Counted from the first letter of the stretch, positions 23,435 through 31,397 are shown. The stretch: DNA of 32,183 nt from an uncultured Lachnospiraceae bacterium (GCA_902790935.1 CADATP010000024.1:1-32183), one strand, 5' to 3'. Notes: generated from the letters alone by a model not told the origin. Made by a program: numbers and translations.

Positions 23435-25159
23435 TTATATTTCAAATTCGCTCATCGCCAGGACATTAAACCTAAATGCAAATACCATATGCACTGCGCC
23501 GCCTACAAGGCCTGCAAGCCAGATCCTGCAGTTTTGAAGCGTCGCAAAAAGAGTCTCACTTCCATGCTCTATGATCAATCTACTAAATGCCGAAGTGTCT
23601 TTATTAAGCGCAATTCCAATAATGATCATTAGTGCAAAAAGCACCACTCCCGACTTAAGCAGAATATTTCTACTGTGATAAATCCTGTTCACAGTTTCGT
23701 TTCTGAAAGAAAGGCACAGGTACTGCATTGCAAATGTAATACCTAACGCAAAAAGCATGATCGGTAACCATTCATATTTCCCTGCTCCCTGCGTTTCGCT
23801 GCTATAAACTCCTGTCAACAAGCTCATAGCCATCCCCAGATAGGCCGTTGTAAGGATCCCTCCAAAGGAGTTAAGGAAAACGACTAAAACAAGACTCACA
23901 AGCTTCCACCATGAAAATCCGCCAACAACAATACTTGCAACTGCCATGACAGCCAGCGGTATCATCATGATCCTCGAAGCTTTCTTTTTATCAAAGACAT
24001 CAAGGACAACCTTGATAATACTAAGGATCAAAATGATAGCCCAGGGCCATTCACCACCGGTTATCTGAGGAACCCTAAATGCTGAAGGCAATATCATTCC
24101 CCCTACCATGGCAAGAAACATTCCCATAACAAATGAGCCTTTTCTTTCCTTACGCCTGCTCTTTATGTTTTGACCATACCTTACGCCCTCTATCTCCCCA
24201 ACAACTTCACTCATGGTTTGATATCGGTCTTCCTGCTTAAAGCGGCACATTTTTTTGATCATGCGATAAAACCGGTTATCCGACCTTTCCGGTCTTGCAA
24301 GTTCAAACTCTTCGTTATACTGACCGGCGATGTTGACCCTGTATCTGTCCGATCCCGGAAAACATAGTTTATTTATGAGAAGATACAGTGTGATCCCAAA
24401 GGAATATACATCTGCAGTTGCATCATATTCTCCAATCCTGCTATCAACTGCCTCCGGAGCTCCATAACCGTTGGTGAAGACTGTTCGTTTATCCTCGACC
24501 CCCTCGATTTCCTCCGACGTATCAAAATCACCAAGCTTATACTTTCTTTCTCTTTTGGAATAAAAGATATTTTCAAGCTTTACATCCCTATGCATTATCC
24601 CTTTCAGATGTAAATTCTCCAAGGCTTTTCCAATTTCGAAGGCAAGCTTGTATATTTCTTTTTTTCTCTTTAGTTTTTTTACTTCAAGAACAGCCTCTCC
24701 ACCGGAAATATGTTTGATGACCGGTGTCAGCCTCTCAATAAGCATAAAATAAAGGTATATTTCATTTTCATTCTGAACTTCGTCCGTTAAAACGTCTTCA
24801 TCCAAAACTTTCTCAGCATGGATTATCTCAAGATCATCATTCAGTTTGATCCTAACACAGTTATGATCAAATACCTTTACCGTGTATTTCTCTATTCCTG
24901 CTGCAGATTCCTGATACTCTATGGTCCGTTTTATACTCTGATAGTTTTTAAACTCGGATTTAAGTCCTATGACTTTTATGGCATACCTGTTATTACGTTT
25001 TCCTTTTTTTGCAGCAAAAACATATCCGGATCCTCCGGATCCGAGACATACAGGCTTATCCTCTTCCATGCTAAAACTGTATTTCTCAAAGGGAAGACCC
25101 AAACGACCTAATTCGGCTATTATTTTAGTTATCTCTTTTTCTGTAAAACGGTTACGCAT
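23435..25159 (-). CDS. Membrane-anchored Ser/Thr protein kinase with DFD variant
   Basis: The 574-aa protein has a eukaryotic-type kinase domain at residues 35-325: glycine loop GSGGSGYVF (40-48), YAIK (K62), catalytic MHRDVKLEN (H190-R191-D192), and GYGAPE (231-236) followed by ADVYSFG. The DFG motif reads DFD (211-213): the metal-binding Asp is kept but Gly is replaced by Asp. The activation segment contains Ser/Thr (TSEE, TVFTNG). From about 340 on come seven to eight hydrophobic spans with short loops, without PASTA repeats, so it is unlike PknB/PrkC. A 25-residue insert before LKRKKEIYKL is unusual. Its ATG overlaps the first kinase gene by 8 bases, so translation is coupled. Signals may be sensed in the membrane. 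Confidence 0.92.
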   Translation of the reverse strand: MRNRFTEKEITKIIAELGRLGLPFEKYSFSMEEDKPVCLGSGGSGYVFAAKKGKRNNRYAIKVIGLKSEFKNYQSIKRTIEYQESAAGIEKYTVKVFDHNCVRIKLNDDLEIIHAEKVLDEDVLTDEVQNENEIYLYFMLIERLTPVIKHISGGEAVLEVKKLKRKKEIYKLAFEIGKALENLHLKGIMHRDVKLENIFYSKRERKYKLGDFDTSEEIEGVEDKRTVFTNGYGAPEAVDSRIGEYDATADVYSFGITLYLLINKLCFPGSDRYRVNIAGQYNEEFELARPERSDNRFYRMIKKMCRFKQEDRYQTMSEVVGEIEGVRYGQNIKSRRKERKGSFVMGMFLAMVGGMILPSAFRVPQITGGEWPWAIILILSIIKVVLDVFDKKKASRIMMIPLAVMAVASIVVGGFSWWKLVSLVLVVFLNSFGGILTTAYLGMAMSLLTGVYSSETQGAGKYEWLPIMLFALGITFAMQYLCLSFRNETVNRIYHSRNILLKSGVVLFALMIIIGIALNKDTSAFSRLIIEHGSETLFATLQNCRIWLAGLVGGAVHMVFAFRFNVLAMSEFEI

Positions 25160-26681
25160 CTTTTTCCTTCGCAGAAATATAACCTATCGATACCACGAAA
25201 AATAGTAAAAAAGTTATCAGAAATGCTACAAAGCATCCCCAGCTAAACACGTGAAATAGCTTCTCATCAAATATCCACGATATCGGAAGCAATTTCAGTA
25301 TACGCCACATGAGCATCGTCGTCGAAGCTCCCCATGATATTTCTCCCGTAAACATAAAAGCACAGAGGATGGTTAAAAATCCTTGCCATGTTGGGCCGGT
25401 ATGTATCATAGATGTTATCGCCAAACCGATGGTTACAAGAGCAAACATGTAATGATACTGCTTCAAGTATTGCATTGCTCCAAGGAATATCAGTGTCACA
25501 GGCAAAAGGATATACCAAAATGATGTCGCTAGATCACTGTTCTTTTGCAGTCCTAAAAATATAAAAAGCATTTCAACCGAAAACGCCACAGCAATATACA
25601 TATTAAAGGATTTCTTTTCTTTTACACCGAATTCTCCAAATATGGGCTTCTCAGCGCTATCCTCTTTTATCTTTTTACCCTTAGCGTTTCTTTCTATTGT
25701 CTGCTTCCTGTACTTAGTTGCTTCTACATATGCTTCAGTAGCAATATCATATTCGTCACCTTCCATACAGGTCTTTTTATTTCTGTTTTCCGTCAGTTCT
25801 GCTCTTATATCTAAAATGGCTTCCGATAAAAGAGCATATCTTTCTTCCGGGTCATATGCGCACATTTTTCGAAGCACTGCAGCGATATTATTCACAGCAT
25901 GCGCAGGTGCCGGGAACATAAATCCCCTGTTATACTGAACCTCGATATCCGGAAAATAATCTGCAGAACCCGGAAAACGAAGGTCGTTCAGCAAAAGATA
26001 TATCACCATTCCAAAAGAATAGATATCGGCATTATATGTATAATTCGGCTGCAGGTTCTTTCCTATCTCAGGAGCACCATAACCATTGGTGTAAACAATG
26101 GTATCCGTAGTATCTGCGATAAGTCTTTTTGTCACACCAAAATCGCTCAGTAAATATTTATCTTCCCTTTCATCATAAAAAATATTCTCAAGCTTTATAT
26201 CCCGGTGCATAACACTTCCGAGATGAGCTTTAATGACCGCCTCTCCGATCTCTTCTATCAGTTTCTTTATTCCCTCAAGATTGTTTAATTTCGGCACATT
26301 GATGGTAGCTTTTCCAAACTTATCTTGAGCTACTACCGGGGTATATTTGTTCATAAGGATAAAGAATGTGCTACCCACTTCGCTCTTGATCTCTTTTGTA
26401 TCCACTATATCAGCTATAAACTCGCACTCATTGGCAAGAATTCTTTGAATCATTACAGTCTCATGTACCTGTTTTAAGGCAGTATCATCGAGCCCGGGGA
26501 TTACTTTTACCGCATACCTTTTTGAGGAATCATTTTCCGAATACATCTCATAAACAAAGGATGTTTTTCCTCTCCCCTGCAAACAAAGGAAGCCATTCTC
26601 CGTAACGGGCATAACCCCGGGGAAAAGCTTCCTTTCTTCGCATAAAGACATTATATAGTTTTCAAGCATTTCTCTTTCCAA
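25152..26681 (-). CDS. Membrane-anchored Ser/Thr protein kinase
   Basis: The 509-aa protein carries an intact kinase domain (about 30-300): glycine loop GRGKTSFVYE (36-45), YAVK (K59), MHRDIKLEN (H159-R160-D161), DFG (180-182) and GYGAPE (200-205), then ADIYSFG. The activation loop ADTTDTIVYTNG is Thr-rich, suiting autophosphorylation and FHA recognition. A basic, polar linker (300-358) leads to about five to six spans (360-505). No extracellular sensor domain is seen. The window offers two starts: TTG at 26681 with GGGAGAG, or ATG four codons later (MLENYIM). It begins 18 bases after the XRE gene and overlaps the next kinase gene. It is the sister of that kinase in domain order but differs strongly in sequence. 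Confidence 0.93.
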   Translation of the reverse strand: MEREMLENYIMSLCEERKLFPGVMPVTENGFLCLQGRGKTSFVYEMYSENDSSKRYAVKVIPGLDDTALKQVHETVMIQRILANECEFIADIVDTKEIKSEVGSTFFILMNKYTPVVAQDKFGKATINVPKLNNLEGIKKLIEEIGEAVIKAHLGSVMHRDIKLENIFYDEREDKYLLSDFGVTKRLIADTTDTIVYTNGYGAPEIGKNLQPNYTYNADIYSFGMVIYLLLNDLRFPGSADYFPDIEVQYNRGFMFPAPAHAVNNIAAVLRKMCAYDPEERYALLSEAILDIRAELTENRNKKTCMEGDEYDIATEAYVEATKYRKQTIERNAKGKKIKEDSAEKPIFGEFGVKEKKSFNMYIAVAFSVEMLFIFLGLQKNSDLATSFWYILLPVTLIFLGAMQYLKQYHYMFALVTIGLAITSMIHTGPTWQGFLTILCAFMFTGEISWGASTTMLMWRILKLLPISWIFDEKLFHVFSWGCFVAFLITFLLFFVVSIGYISAKEKDA

Positions 26682-26699
26682 CTGTCAGTCTCTCCCAGT

Positions 26700-26945
26700 C
26701 TATCTGTCGCTCATATCTCTGTCCTCGGAAACGAGGATATCATCTATCCCCGTTCCGAAAAGCCTACTCAGTGCATATAGATTATCTACACTGGGAAGAC
26801 TTTCTCCCCTCTGCCATTTATAGACAGCCTGAGGAGCTTCGAAGCCCATAAACTCCATTACCTCTTCGACTGAGAGCTTATTCTCAACTCTCAGTTTTTT
26901 AATCCTCTCGCCGGTTGCTTTAAGGTCAATAATAGGATAATTCAT
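26700..26945 (-). CDS. XRE-family transcriptional regulator
   Basis: The 81-aa protein is a single Cro/C1-type HTH: GERIKKLRVENKLSVEEVMEF, then the recognition region APQAVYKWQRGESLPSVDNLYALSRLFG and a short acidic tail (DDILVSEDRDMSDR). It probably binds DNA as a dimer. AGGAGGCAGG precedes the ATG. A perfect 8-bp-arm palindrome lies 24 bases before the ATG, a likely autoregulatory site. It sits inside the kinase locus, 79 bases after the FHA gene and 18 before the first kinase gene, so it may drive a second transcript for the kinase half. The acidic Ser/Asp-containing tail could be a kinase target (inference). Confidence 0.88.
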   Translation of the reverse strand: MNYPIIDLKATGERIKKLRVENKLSVEEVMEFMGFEAPQAVYKWQRGESLPSVDNLYALSRLFGTGIDDILVSEDRDMSDR

Positions 26946-26968
26946 ATGCCTGCCTCCTAAATCTCATC

Positions 26969-26988
26969 AATCAACTGATAAGTTGATT
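26969..26988. promoter_or_regulatory. Perfect palindrome before the XRE gene (candidate operator)
   Basis: AATCAACT-GATA-AGTTGATT is a perfect inverted repeat with 8-bp arms. It lies between the FHA stop and the XRE start. Size and position fit a Cro/C1-type operator. A similar but imperfect site (ATCAAT, seven bases, GTTGAT) overlaps the candidate promoter of the whole locus at 31395-31413. Confidence 0.6.
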
Positions 26989-27024
26989 CTACAGATTCAA
27001 AAGGGGCCGTTTTTCAGCTAAAGT

Positions 27025-27390
27025 TTACACTGCTTTTTCTGTGTATTTGATCCATACCGTTTTATCATCATTCGAAGACTCGGATCTGGCTCCAAGCATC
27101 AGTACATCACCATCGTGTAGCATCACCGGTCTTGTCCGTCCGCCTATTCCGGGCTTGATCTTTCTCCCGTTATAGATGGTGGCATTGGTGCACTTCTTAT
27201 CGTAATAATACCATGTTCCCATTATATTCATAAACACACCATGCTGTCTGCTAACCGTTGGCGATCTTAAGACAATGCCTTCTCCATCTATAGAGACTCT
27301 TCCAACCGGCCAGACACTTCTCGAATCAAGGCATACTGTATTCTCTTTACCATTTTCCTGTATGATTAGATAATTCCCTGTTGATCCCAT
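27025..27390 (-). CDS. FHA-domain phosphothreonine-binding protein
   Basis: I chose the ATG at 27390 (MGSTGNYLII, GAGG upstream) over a longer reading that would overlap the preceding gene by 68 bases. The 121-aa protein is almost only an FHA domain: GR (30-31), SRQHG (47-51), a TNAT turn (68-71) and NG (74-75), which match the conserved phosphothreonine pocket G-R ... S-x-x-H ... [ST]-N-x-T ... N-G. FHA domains recognise pThr in partner proteins, often autophosphorylated kinases. No other domain is attached, so it could act as a small adaptor linking the kinases to the HTH, ClpP or ATPase proteins. It begins 10 bases after the 377-aa gene. Confidence 0.9.
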   Translation of the reverse strand: MGSTGNYLIIQENGKENTVCLDSRSVWPVGRVSIDGEGIVLRSPTVSRQHGVFMNIMGTWYYYDKKCTNATIYNGRKIKPGIGGRTRPVMLHDGDVLMLGARSESSNDDKTVWIKYTEKAV

Positions 27391-27400
27391 CCCGTTACCC

Positions 27401-28534
27401 TCATCTTTCCGCTTCAGGATCCGGTATCCTGATCTCTGAAATAAAATCCGTGATTTCCGGTATGTCAAGGTCAGCCATTATCTTGTAAGCATAGTCACAT
27501 AATCCGGTAGGGTCGTATCCGTCCTCGCCTTTTTCAAGGCCAAGATTCAGCTCCGCATCATTTAGAACATAAATCACCACACTCTCAAAAATGTTTTTTG
27601 CGCACAAGTGCTCCATATGGGCTATATCCAGCATTTCATTTATCTGATCGTAGTCCATGCTGAGATGAAAACCAATGGATATTATCTTATTTCTTGTGGG
27701 ATACCATTTGTTCTGCCTGATTGCAGAGATACACTGCCTTAATGATGAGCTCCAACCCTGAGCCTCTGCCATGGCACTTGTGGATGTATTAAGATAATCA
27801 TCCTTATTTGCCTCCAGATTGACCAGGATGTAGCTATAAAGTTTCTTAAAGCTCATGGCAAATACAGCGCTATATCTGTCCACAAAAACAGCAAGCTCAT
27901 CTTTATCTCCGACCTCTGACAGTTTTCTTTCCAAAGTTGTTGTCGCAAGGTCTTCAGCCGGACCATCATCCTCTGAAAGGATCCTTGATCTGATCTCCCC
28001 AAGGATATCCTCATAAATATCATACAAAGAGCCGCCTTCGGCAGTAAGACTTTCCGCATGTTCGATCACGAAAAAACATACCGCATCTTCAAGGCTCTTG
28101 GCATATAATCCGGGGTATCCTCCATACCTTTGAAGCAAACGATTGATCTCATCTTTGCCATATCCTGCAACAAGACCTATCCGAATGAATCTTTCACGAG
28201 AATTGGGTATTGCACCTTCCAGCCATTTATCAAGCATGACGCGACTGATACCACACTTTTTTGCAAAATCTGTCTTGGTTAATCCGGAACCGTTAAATAT
28301 GTCTCCAATTTTTTCGCGCCACTGTTCACTCTGCGTTTTGAGAAGCGGAATGATTTCTTCCTTCAGCTCTTCAATGCTTTCGCATCTGCTCTCCTTATCT
28401 TCAAGATCAAGAGTGGAGAATTCCATATCCATCTCGTCGGATGAAAGTTTTTCAAGAGCTTTCCCGTATTTATTATTTGTTTCTTTGATTGCTTCTTTGA
28501 TATCCATGTATAACCCCTTTTTTTCATTATACAT
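27401..28534 (-). CDS. HTH protein with an internal helical duplication, function unknown
   Basis: The 377-aa protein has an acidic helical head (1-80), an XRE-like HTH (about 85-110, TKTDFAKKCGISRVMLDKWL), and two related helical segments: 112-161 (RERFIRIGLVAGYGKDEINR onwards) and 281-329 (RNKIISIGFHLSMDYDQINE onwards). Both share R-x(4)-I-G-x(6)-D-x-I-N-x-x-L and then A-K-x(4)-[ED]-x-V-x(3)-V, about 15 identities over 50 residues. The second copy is preceded by a degenerate HTH-like stretch (SSSLRQCISAIRQN). So the whole HTH-helical unit may have doubled. A second start 27 bases downstream (MDIKEA, AAGGGG upstream) is possible. It lies 14 bases after clpP and 10 before the FHA gene. A DNA-binding or adaptor role is inferred. 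Confidence 0.75.
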   Translation of the reverse strand: MYNEKKGLYMDIKEAIKETNNKYGKALEKLSSDEMDMEFSTLDLEDKESRCESIEELKEEIIPLLKTQSEQWREKIGDIFNGSGLTKTDFAKKCGISRVMLDKWLEGAIPNSRERFIRIGLVAGYGKDEINRLLQRYGGYPGLYAKSLEDAVCFFVIEHAESLTAEGGSLYDIYEDILGEIRSRILSEDDGPAEDLATTTLERKLSEVGDKDELAVFVDRYSAVFAMSFKKLYSYILVNLEANKDDYLNTSTSAMAEAQGWSSSLRQCISAIRQNKWYPTRNKIISIGFHLSMDYDQINEMLDIAHMEHLCAKNIFESVVIYVLNDAELNLGLEKGEDGYDPTGLCDYAYKIMADLDIPEITDFISEIRIPDPEAER

Positions 28535-28548
28535 CGAATTCCTTTTTT

Positions 28549-29196
28549 CTAAAACAGATTCCGTATTTCATCACAGATTCCGAATTCAACAGCTTCTTCT
28601 GCGTTCATAAAGTTGTCGAATCCCGTCGCCTTATCGACTTCTTCCAAACTTTTTCCTGTATGTTTCGAAAGGATTGAATTGGTAATCTTCTTTGTCTCGA
28701 GGATTGAATCGGCGGTTTTCTTTATGGAGCTGGCGGATCCTCCCATTCCTCCTTCTATAAGAGGTTCATGGATCATCACCTTGGAATGGGGAAGAATGTA
28801 TCTTCTTCCCTTCTGTCCTCCCGCCAGGATTATCGCACCCATGCTGGCTGCCATCCCTATACAATACATATCAATGGGGAAAGGCGCCGCCTGTATCACA
28901 TCATAAATGAGAAGTCCGGCATTTACTGAGCCACCGGGGCTATTGATATAGATGGTAACAGGCTCGTCAGATTCTGCCAAATACTCTATCTCCGATACAA
29001 AATCAATTGCCATCTGGTCCGTTACTTCTCCTGTAAGGAAAAGCTTTCTTTTATCAAAATGTCTCGTCTGGAGCTCTATTTCGTGAATCCCGCTGCTTGT
29101 TTCCTCCGTAAACTGAGGAATCCACTTTCTCGTATTGTCAGCGCCTCCAGCTGCTCTAACCTGCTCGTTATTCCCAAAAACGTAATATTCCTTCAT
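28549..29196 (-). CDS. ClpP-family serine peptidase
   Basis: The 215-aa protein has the crotonase-like ClpP fold and an intact triad: Ser118 in MAASMGA, His143 in KVMIHEP and Asp194 in GFDNFM. INSPGGSVNAGLLIYDVIQ is the oxyanion-side strand. Compared with housekeeping ClpP the N-terminus is longer (about 45 residues before RKLFLTGEV) and the C-terminal tail is very short (ends EIRNLF). These differences and the setting suggest a dedicated paralogue, not the housekeeping enzyme. ClpP needs a AAA+ unfoldase such as ClpX; none is in the window, so it must borrow one or use the VirD4-like ATPase (speculative). AAAGGAG precedes the ATG. Third gene of the kinase locus. Confidence 0.9.
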   Translation of the reverse strand: MKEYYVFGNNEQVRAAGGADNTRKWIPQFTEETSSGIHEIELQTRHFDKRKLFLTGEVTDQMAIDFVSEIEYLAESDEPVTIYINSPGGSVNAGLLIYDVIQAAPFPIDMYCIGMAASMGAIILAGGQKGRRYILPHSKVMIHEPLIEGGMGGSASSIKKTADSILETKKITNSILSKHTGKSLEEVDKATGFDNFMNAEEAVEFGICDEIRNLF

Positions 29197-29257
29197 ATCC
29201 TGTATACTCCTTTATATTTTCTTTTTGTTTGTTTCTTTTTTGCCTTTCCCTTTTCTG

Positions 29258-30004
29258 TCAAGGATCCTCGTCATCGAAGGCATCAACCATATTGCATAAT
29301 TTCAAGATTTCATCCTGAGACAGCATCTCTGTAGGCGCAGGCTCATCTAAAAACTCCGCTTCATAATCATCGAGATTAGCCTCAAAGTCATCGGGCGTAA
29401 TTAAAAGCACTTTGAATACGGCAGTTCTCACTTCTTCGTCGCAATCACATATTTCATCTTCAAAACATTTGATCAAGAAGCTTATATATTCCTCAGGGCA
29501 AGCAAATTCAGGCATGCCGGCAATATCCGAGGCAGTCTTGATCATGTTCCCTTCCTTATCATAAGCAAATCTCAATACTTCCATCTCTACATATGACAAT
29601 GAATCAATAATGATCTGTGCTTCAGAAAGCATTTTTCCATAGTAAGCTGAACAAGGAACTCTAATAGCTTCTTTGAAGATTCTCATGGTCTCATCGATAA
29701 ACCACTTATCAAATCTATTTATGATCCCATCGGGATCAAGTGCTCCCTCTTTGGAAAATTTGCTAAACCAGTTGTTGTCATAGCAAGCACTCCTGTACTG
29801 CCTCTCAGCCGTCCTTATCAGTTTCTCCATCTCTTTGGGATCCTCTGCATACTTCATAGCACTTCGTATCATGAAAGGTCCACAGTCATAAAAGCGGCAC
29901 ATGGTCTCACTGATGGCAGCCTTCGCTCCCTCCTCGATCATTCCACCATATGAGCAAAGCTTTTCAAGTTCGCGTATTTCAATTTCCATCTCTATCCTTT
30001 TCAT
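29258..30004 (-). CDS. Helical protein of unknown function with a weak sigma-region-4-like stretch
   Basis: The 248-aa product is acidic and alpha-helical, without signal peptide or membrane span. Residues about 135-180 (IDSLSYVEMEVLRFAYDKEG, then TASDIAGM and a helix with FLIKCFEDEI) resemble the spacing of sigma-70 region 4 ('L-x-x-x-E-x-x-V-L-R-x-x-Y' followed by a putative HTH), but the match is weak. The N-terminal half has several Cys, Tyr and Trp (CRFYDCG, CYDNNWF). The C-terminus is very acidic (DAFDDEDP). It lies 58 bases after the VirD4-like gene and 61 before clpP. I do not recognise the family. Confidence 0.65.
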   Translation of the reverse strand: MKRIEMEIEIRELEKLCSYGGMIEEGAKAAISETMCRFYDCGPFMIRSAMKYAEDPKEMEKLIRTAERQYRSACYDNNWFSKFSKEGALDPDGIINRFDKWFIDETMRIFKEAIRVPCSAYYGKMLSEAQIIIDSLSYVEMEVLRFAYDKEGNMIKTASDIAGMPEFACPEEYISFLIKCFEDEICDCDEEVRTAVFKVLLITPDDFEANLDDYEAEFLDEPAPTEMLSQDEILKLCNMVDAFDDEDP

Positions 30005-30062
30005 GATCTATTCCTCTCTTAAAGTGCTGTATTCCTTGGGGGAGTTTTCCAAATATACCGGA

Positions 30063-31325
30063 CTATGCCAATTGCATAGCCCTAATATATTCGGGATCTT
30101 CCAAAGTACGATACCTCTTTGCAAACCTGGGCTGCATTCCCCTTCTGAATACGATTACCTGCTCCTTAGGAAGCCCTATTACCTGTTCCAGGGGTTTATT
30201 TATCTTCCGCGAAATGTTAAAGCATGTATCGTAATCCATTCCACCCATATATACATATGTATCGCAGTTATTGATGATGGTCTTTCCTCCGCTCTCCCCA
30301 TACATCGCAAAAAGCTGTGACTCGCTCTGGAGCAAAAGCGATACACTGATGCCGGCCGCCCTGAAGATACTTATATAATTCTCAAAATTTACAATTCTGC
30401 TTCCACAGGCAAAATCATCACAGATGATATGTACCGGGATTTCAAGTCTTCCATCTTCGCTTGATTCGGCAGTCTCAAATAAGCAACGGAACATATCTGA
30501 GTACATAATGTTTATAAAGTTGTACAAAGCTGTATTCATGGGGGATGTCTTTATAAACAATATGGTTTTCTTTTCGCCCAAGCTCGCGAAATCTATCTTT
30601 CTCTCTTTGGAAACAAACTTTTTTATGTTCTCCGACATAAACTTGTCCATCGCATTGTTTGCACAGCTATGGATCGTACTGGCTGTCTTTACCGGTGCGG
30701 TACTGTATGTGCGCCATAACATGCATGCCTGATTACCGGGTTTCTGTTTTTCCAGGTTTTCAAAAGCCGCATCCAATCTGGTCCTAGGGTAAGATCCTGT
30801 GTATTTGGCGTTGAGATTTCTGAAAAGCTCGACAGAATCGACAAGTGTAGCCTTCTTTCCTCCGCTTTTCTCATTTTCCCTATTTAACTGGAAAATGGAT
30901 CCCACCATGCTTTCAGCGGATTCATCCCAAAAAGGATCATAATTGCCTCCCCGGAATTCCTTACCCCCCTCTAACATGTTTTTAACCAGATGGATAACGT
31001 CCTCATCACTTTTTATGTAATCAAAGGGGTCATAACCAACGGTGCTTTTCTCGGGATTGACAAAATCAATCAGTTCCACTTCATATCCGCGCTCTTCAAA
31101 AAGCTTGCTGAATTTATTCATTATAGAACTTTTGGCGATGGGAACAACAATGCTTGAATCGTATGTATGTAAAAGTCTCGGAATACAGAGCGACATGGTC
31201 TTTCCGCATCCGGTTGAACCAACTACTATTTCATTAAGATTAATTCCTGTTTCCGATGAATCCGCCGGATATACCATATTGTCCGCCAGACAGGTCAGGT
31301 TTCTGTTTATATTTGTGATCTCCAT
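30063..31325 (-). CDS. VirD4/TraG-like ATPase without membrane domain
   Basis: The 420-aa protein belongs to the T4 coupling protein / TraG-TraD_C family: Walker A GSTGCGKT (36-43), the FVNPEKSTVGYDPFDYI strand region (88-104), the Walker B-like HIICDDF (299-305), and the C-terminal LLQSESQLFAMYGE, IINNCDTYVYMGGMD and RRGMQP signatures (330-398). It is shorter than conjugative VirD4 (about 600 aa) and has no N-terminal membrane helices. The usual Walker B Asp-Glu is Asp-Asp. Conjugative proteins pump DNA or protein through type IV secretion; no relaxase, VirB4 or channel gene is near, so its job here must differ or act in trans. First gene of the ten-gene locus, GGAGGAC before the ATG. Confidence 0.85.
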   Translation of the reverse strand: MEITNINRNLTCLADNMVYPADSSETGINLNEIVVGSTGCGKTMSLCIPRLLHTYDSSIVVPIAKSSIMNKFSKLFEERGYEVELIDFVNPEKSTVGYDPFDYIKSDEDVIHLVKNMLEGGKEFRGGNYDPFWDESAESMVGSIFQLNRENEKSGGKKATLVDSVELFRNLNAKYTGSYPRTRLDAAFENLEKQKPGNQACMLWRTYSTAPVKTASTIHSCANNAMDKFMSENIKKFVSKERKIDFASLGEKKTILFIKTSPMNTALYNFINIMYSDMFRCLFETAESSEDGRLEIPVHIICDDFACGSRIVNFENYISIFRAAGISVSLLLQSESQLFAMYGESGGKTIINNCDTYVYMGGMDYDTCFNISRKINKPLEQVIGLPKEQVIVFRRGMQPRFAKRYRTLEDPEYIRAMQLA

Positions 31326-31397
31326 AATACTGTCCTCCGCTTTCCGTTATCGATCGTTTAATCATCGATTCGTGTACTTGTTTTGCTTTCTGTAATC

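Noticed and set aside
20775-31325. The kinase locus as a mobile element
   Set aside because: No integrase, transposase, relaxase, tRNA attachment site or flanking direct repeat is seen. Only the truncated Ltp gene and AT-richer genes hint at transfer, which is too little for a mobile-element call.
30063-31325. A conjugative transfer region, because of the VirD4-like gene
   Set aside because: No VirB4, relaxase, channel or pilin gene lies near it, and the protein has no membrane anchor.
20775-31325. A tellurite/Ter stress locus or BREX/Pgl defence system, because of the kinases
   Set aside because: No TerD, vWA, PP2C, methyltransferase, PglZ or helicase gene is present.
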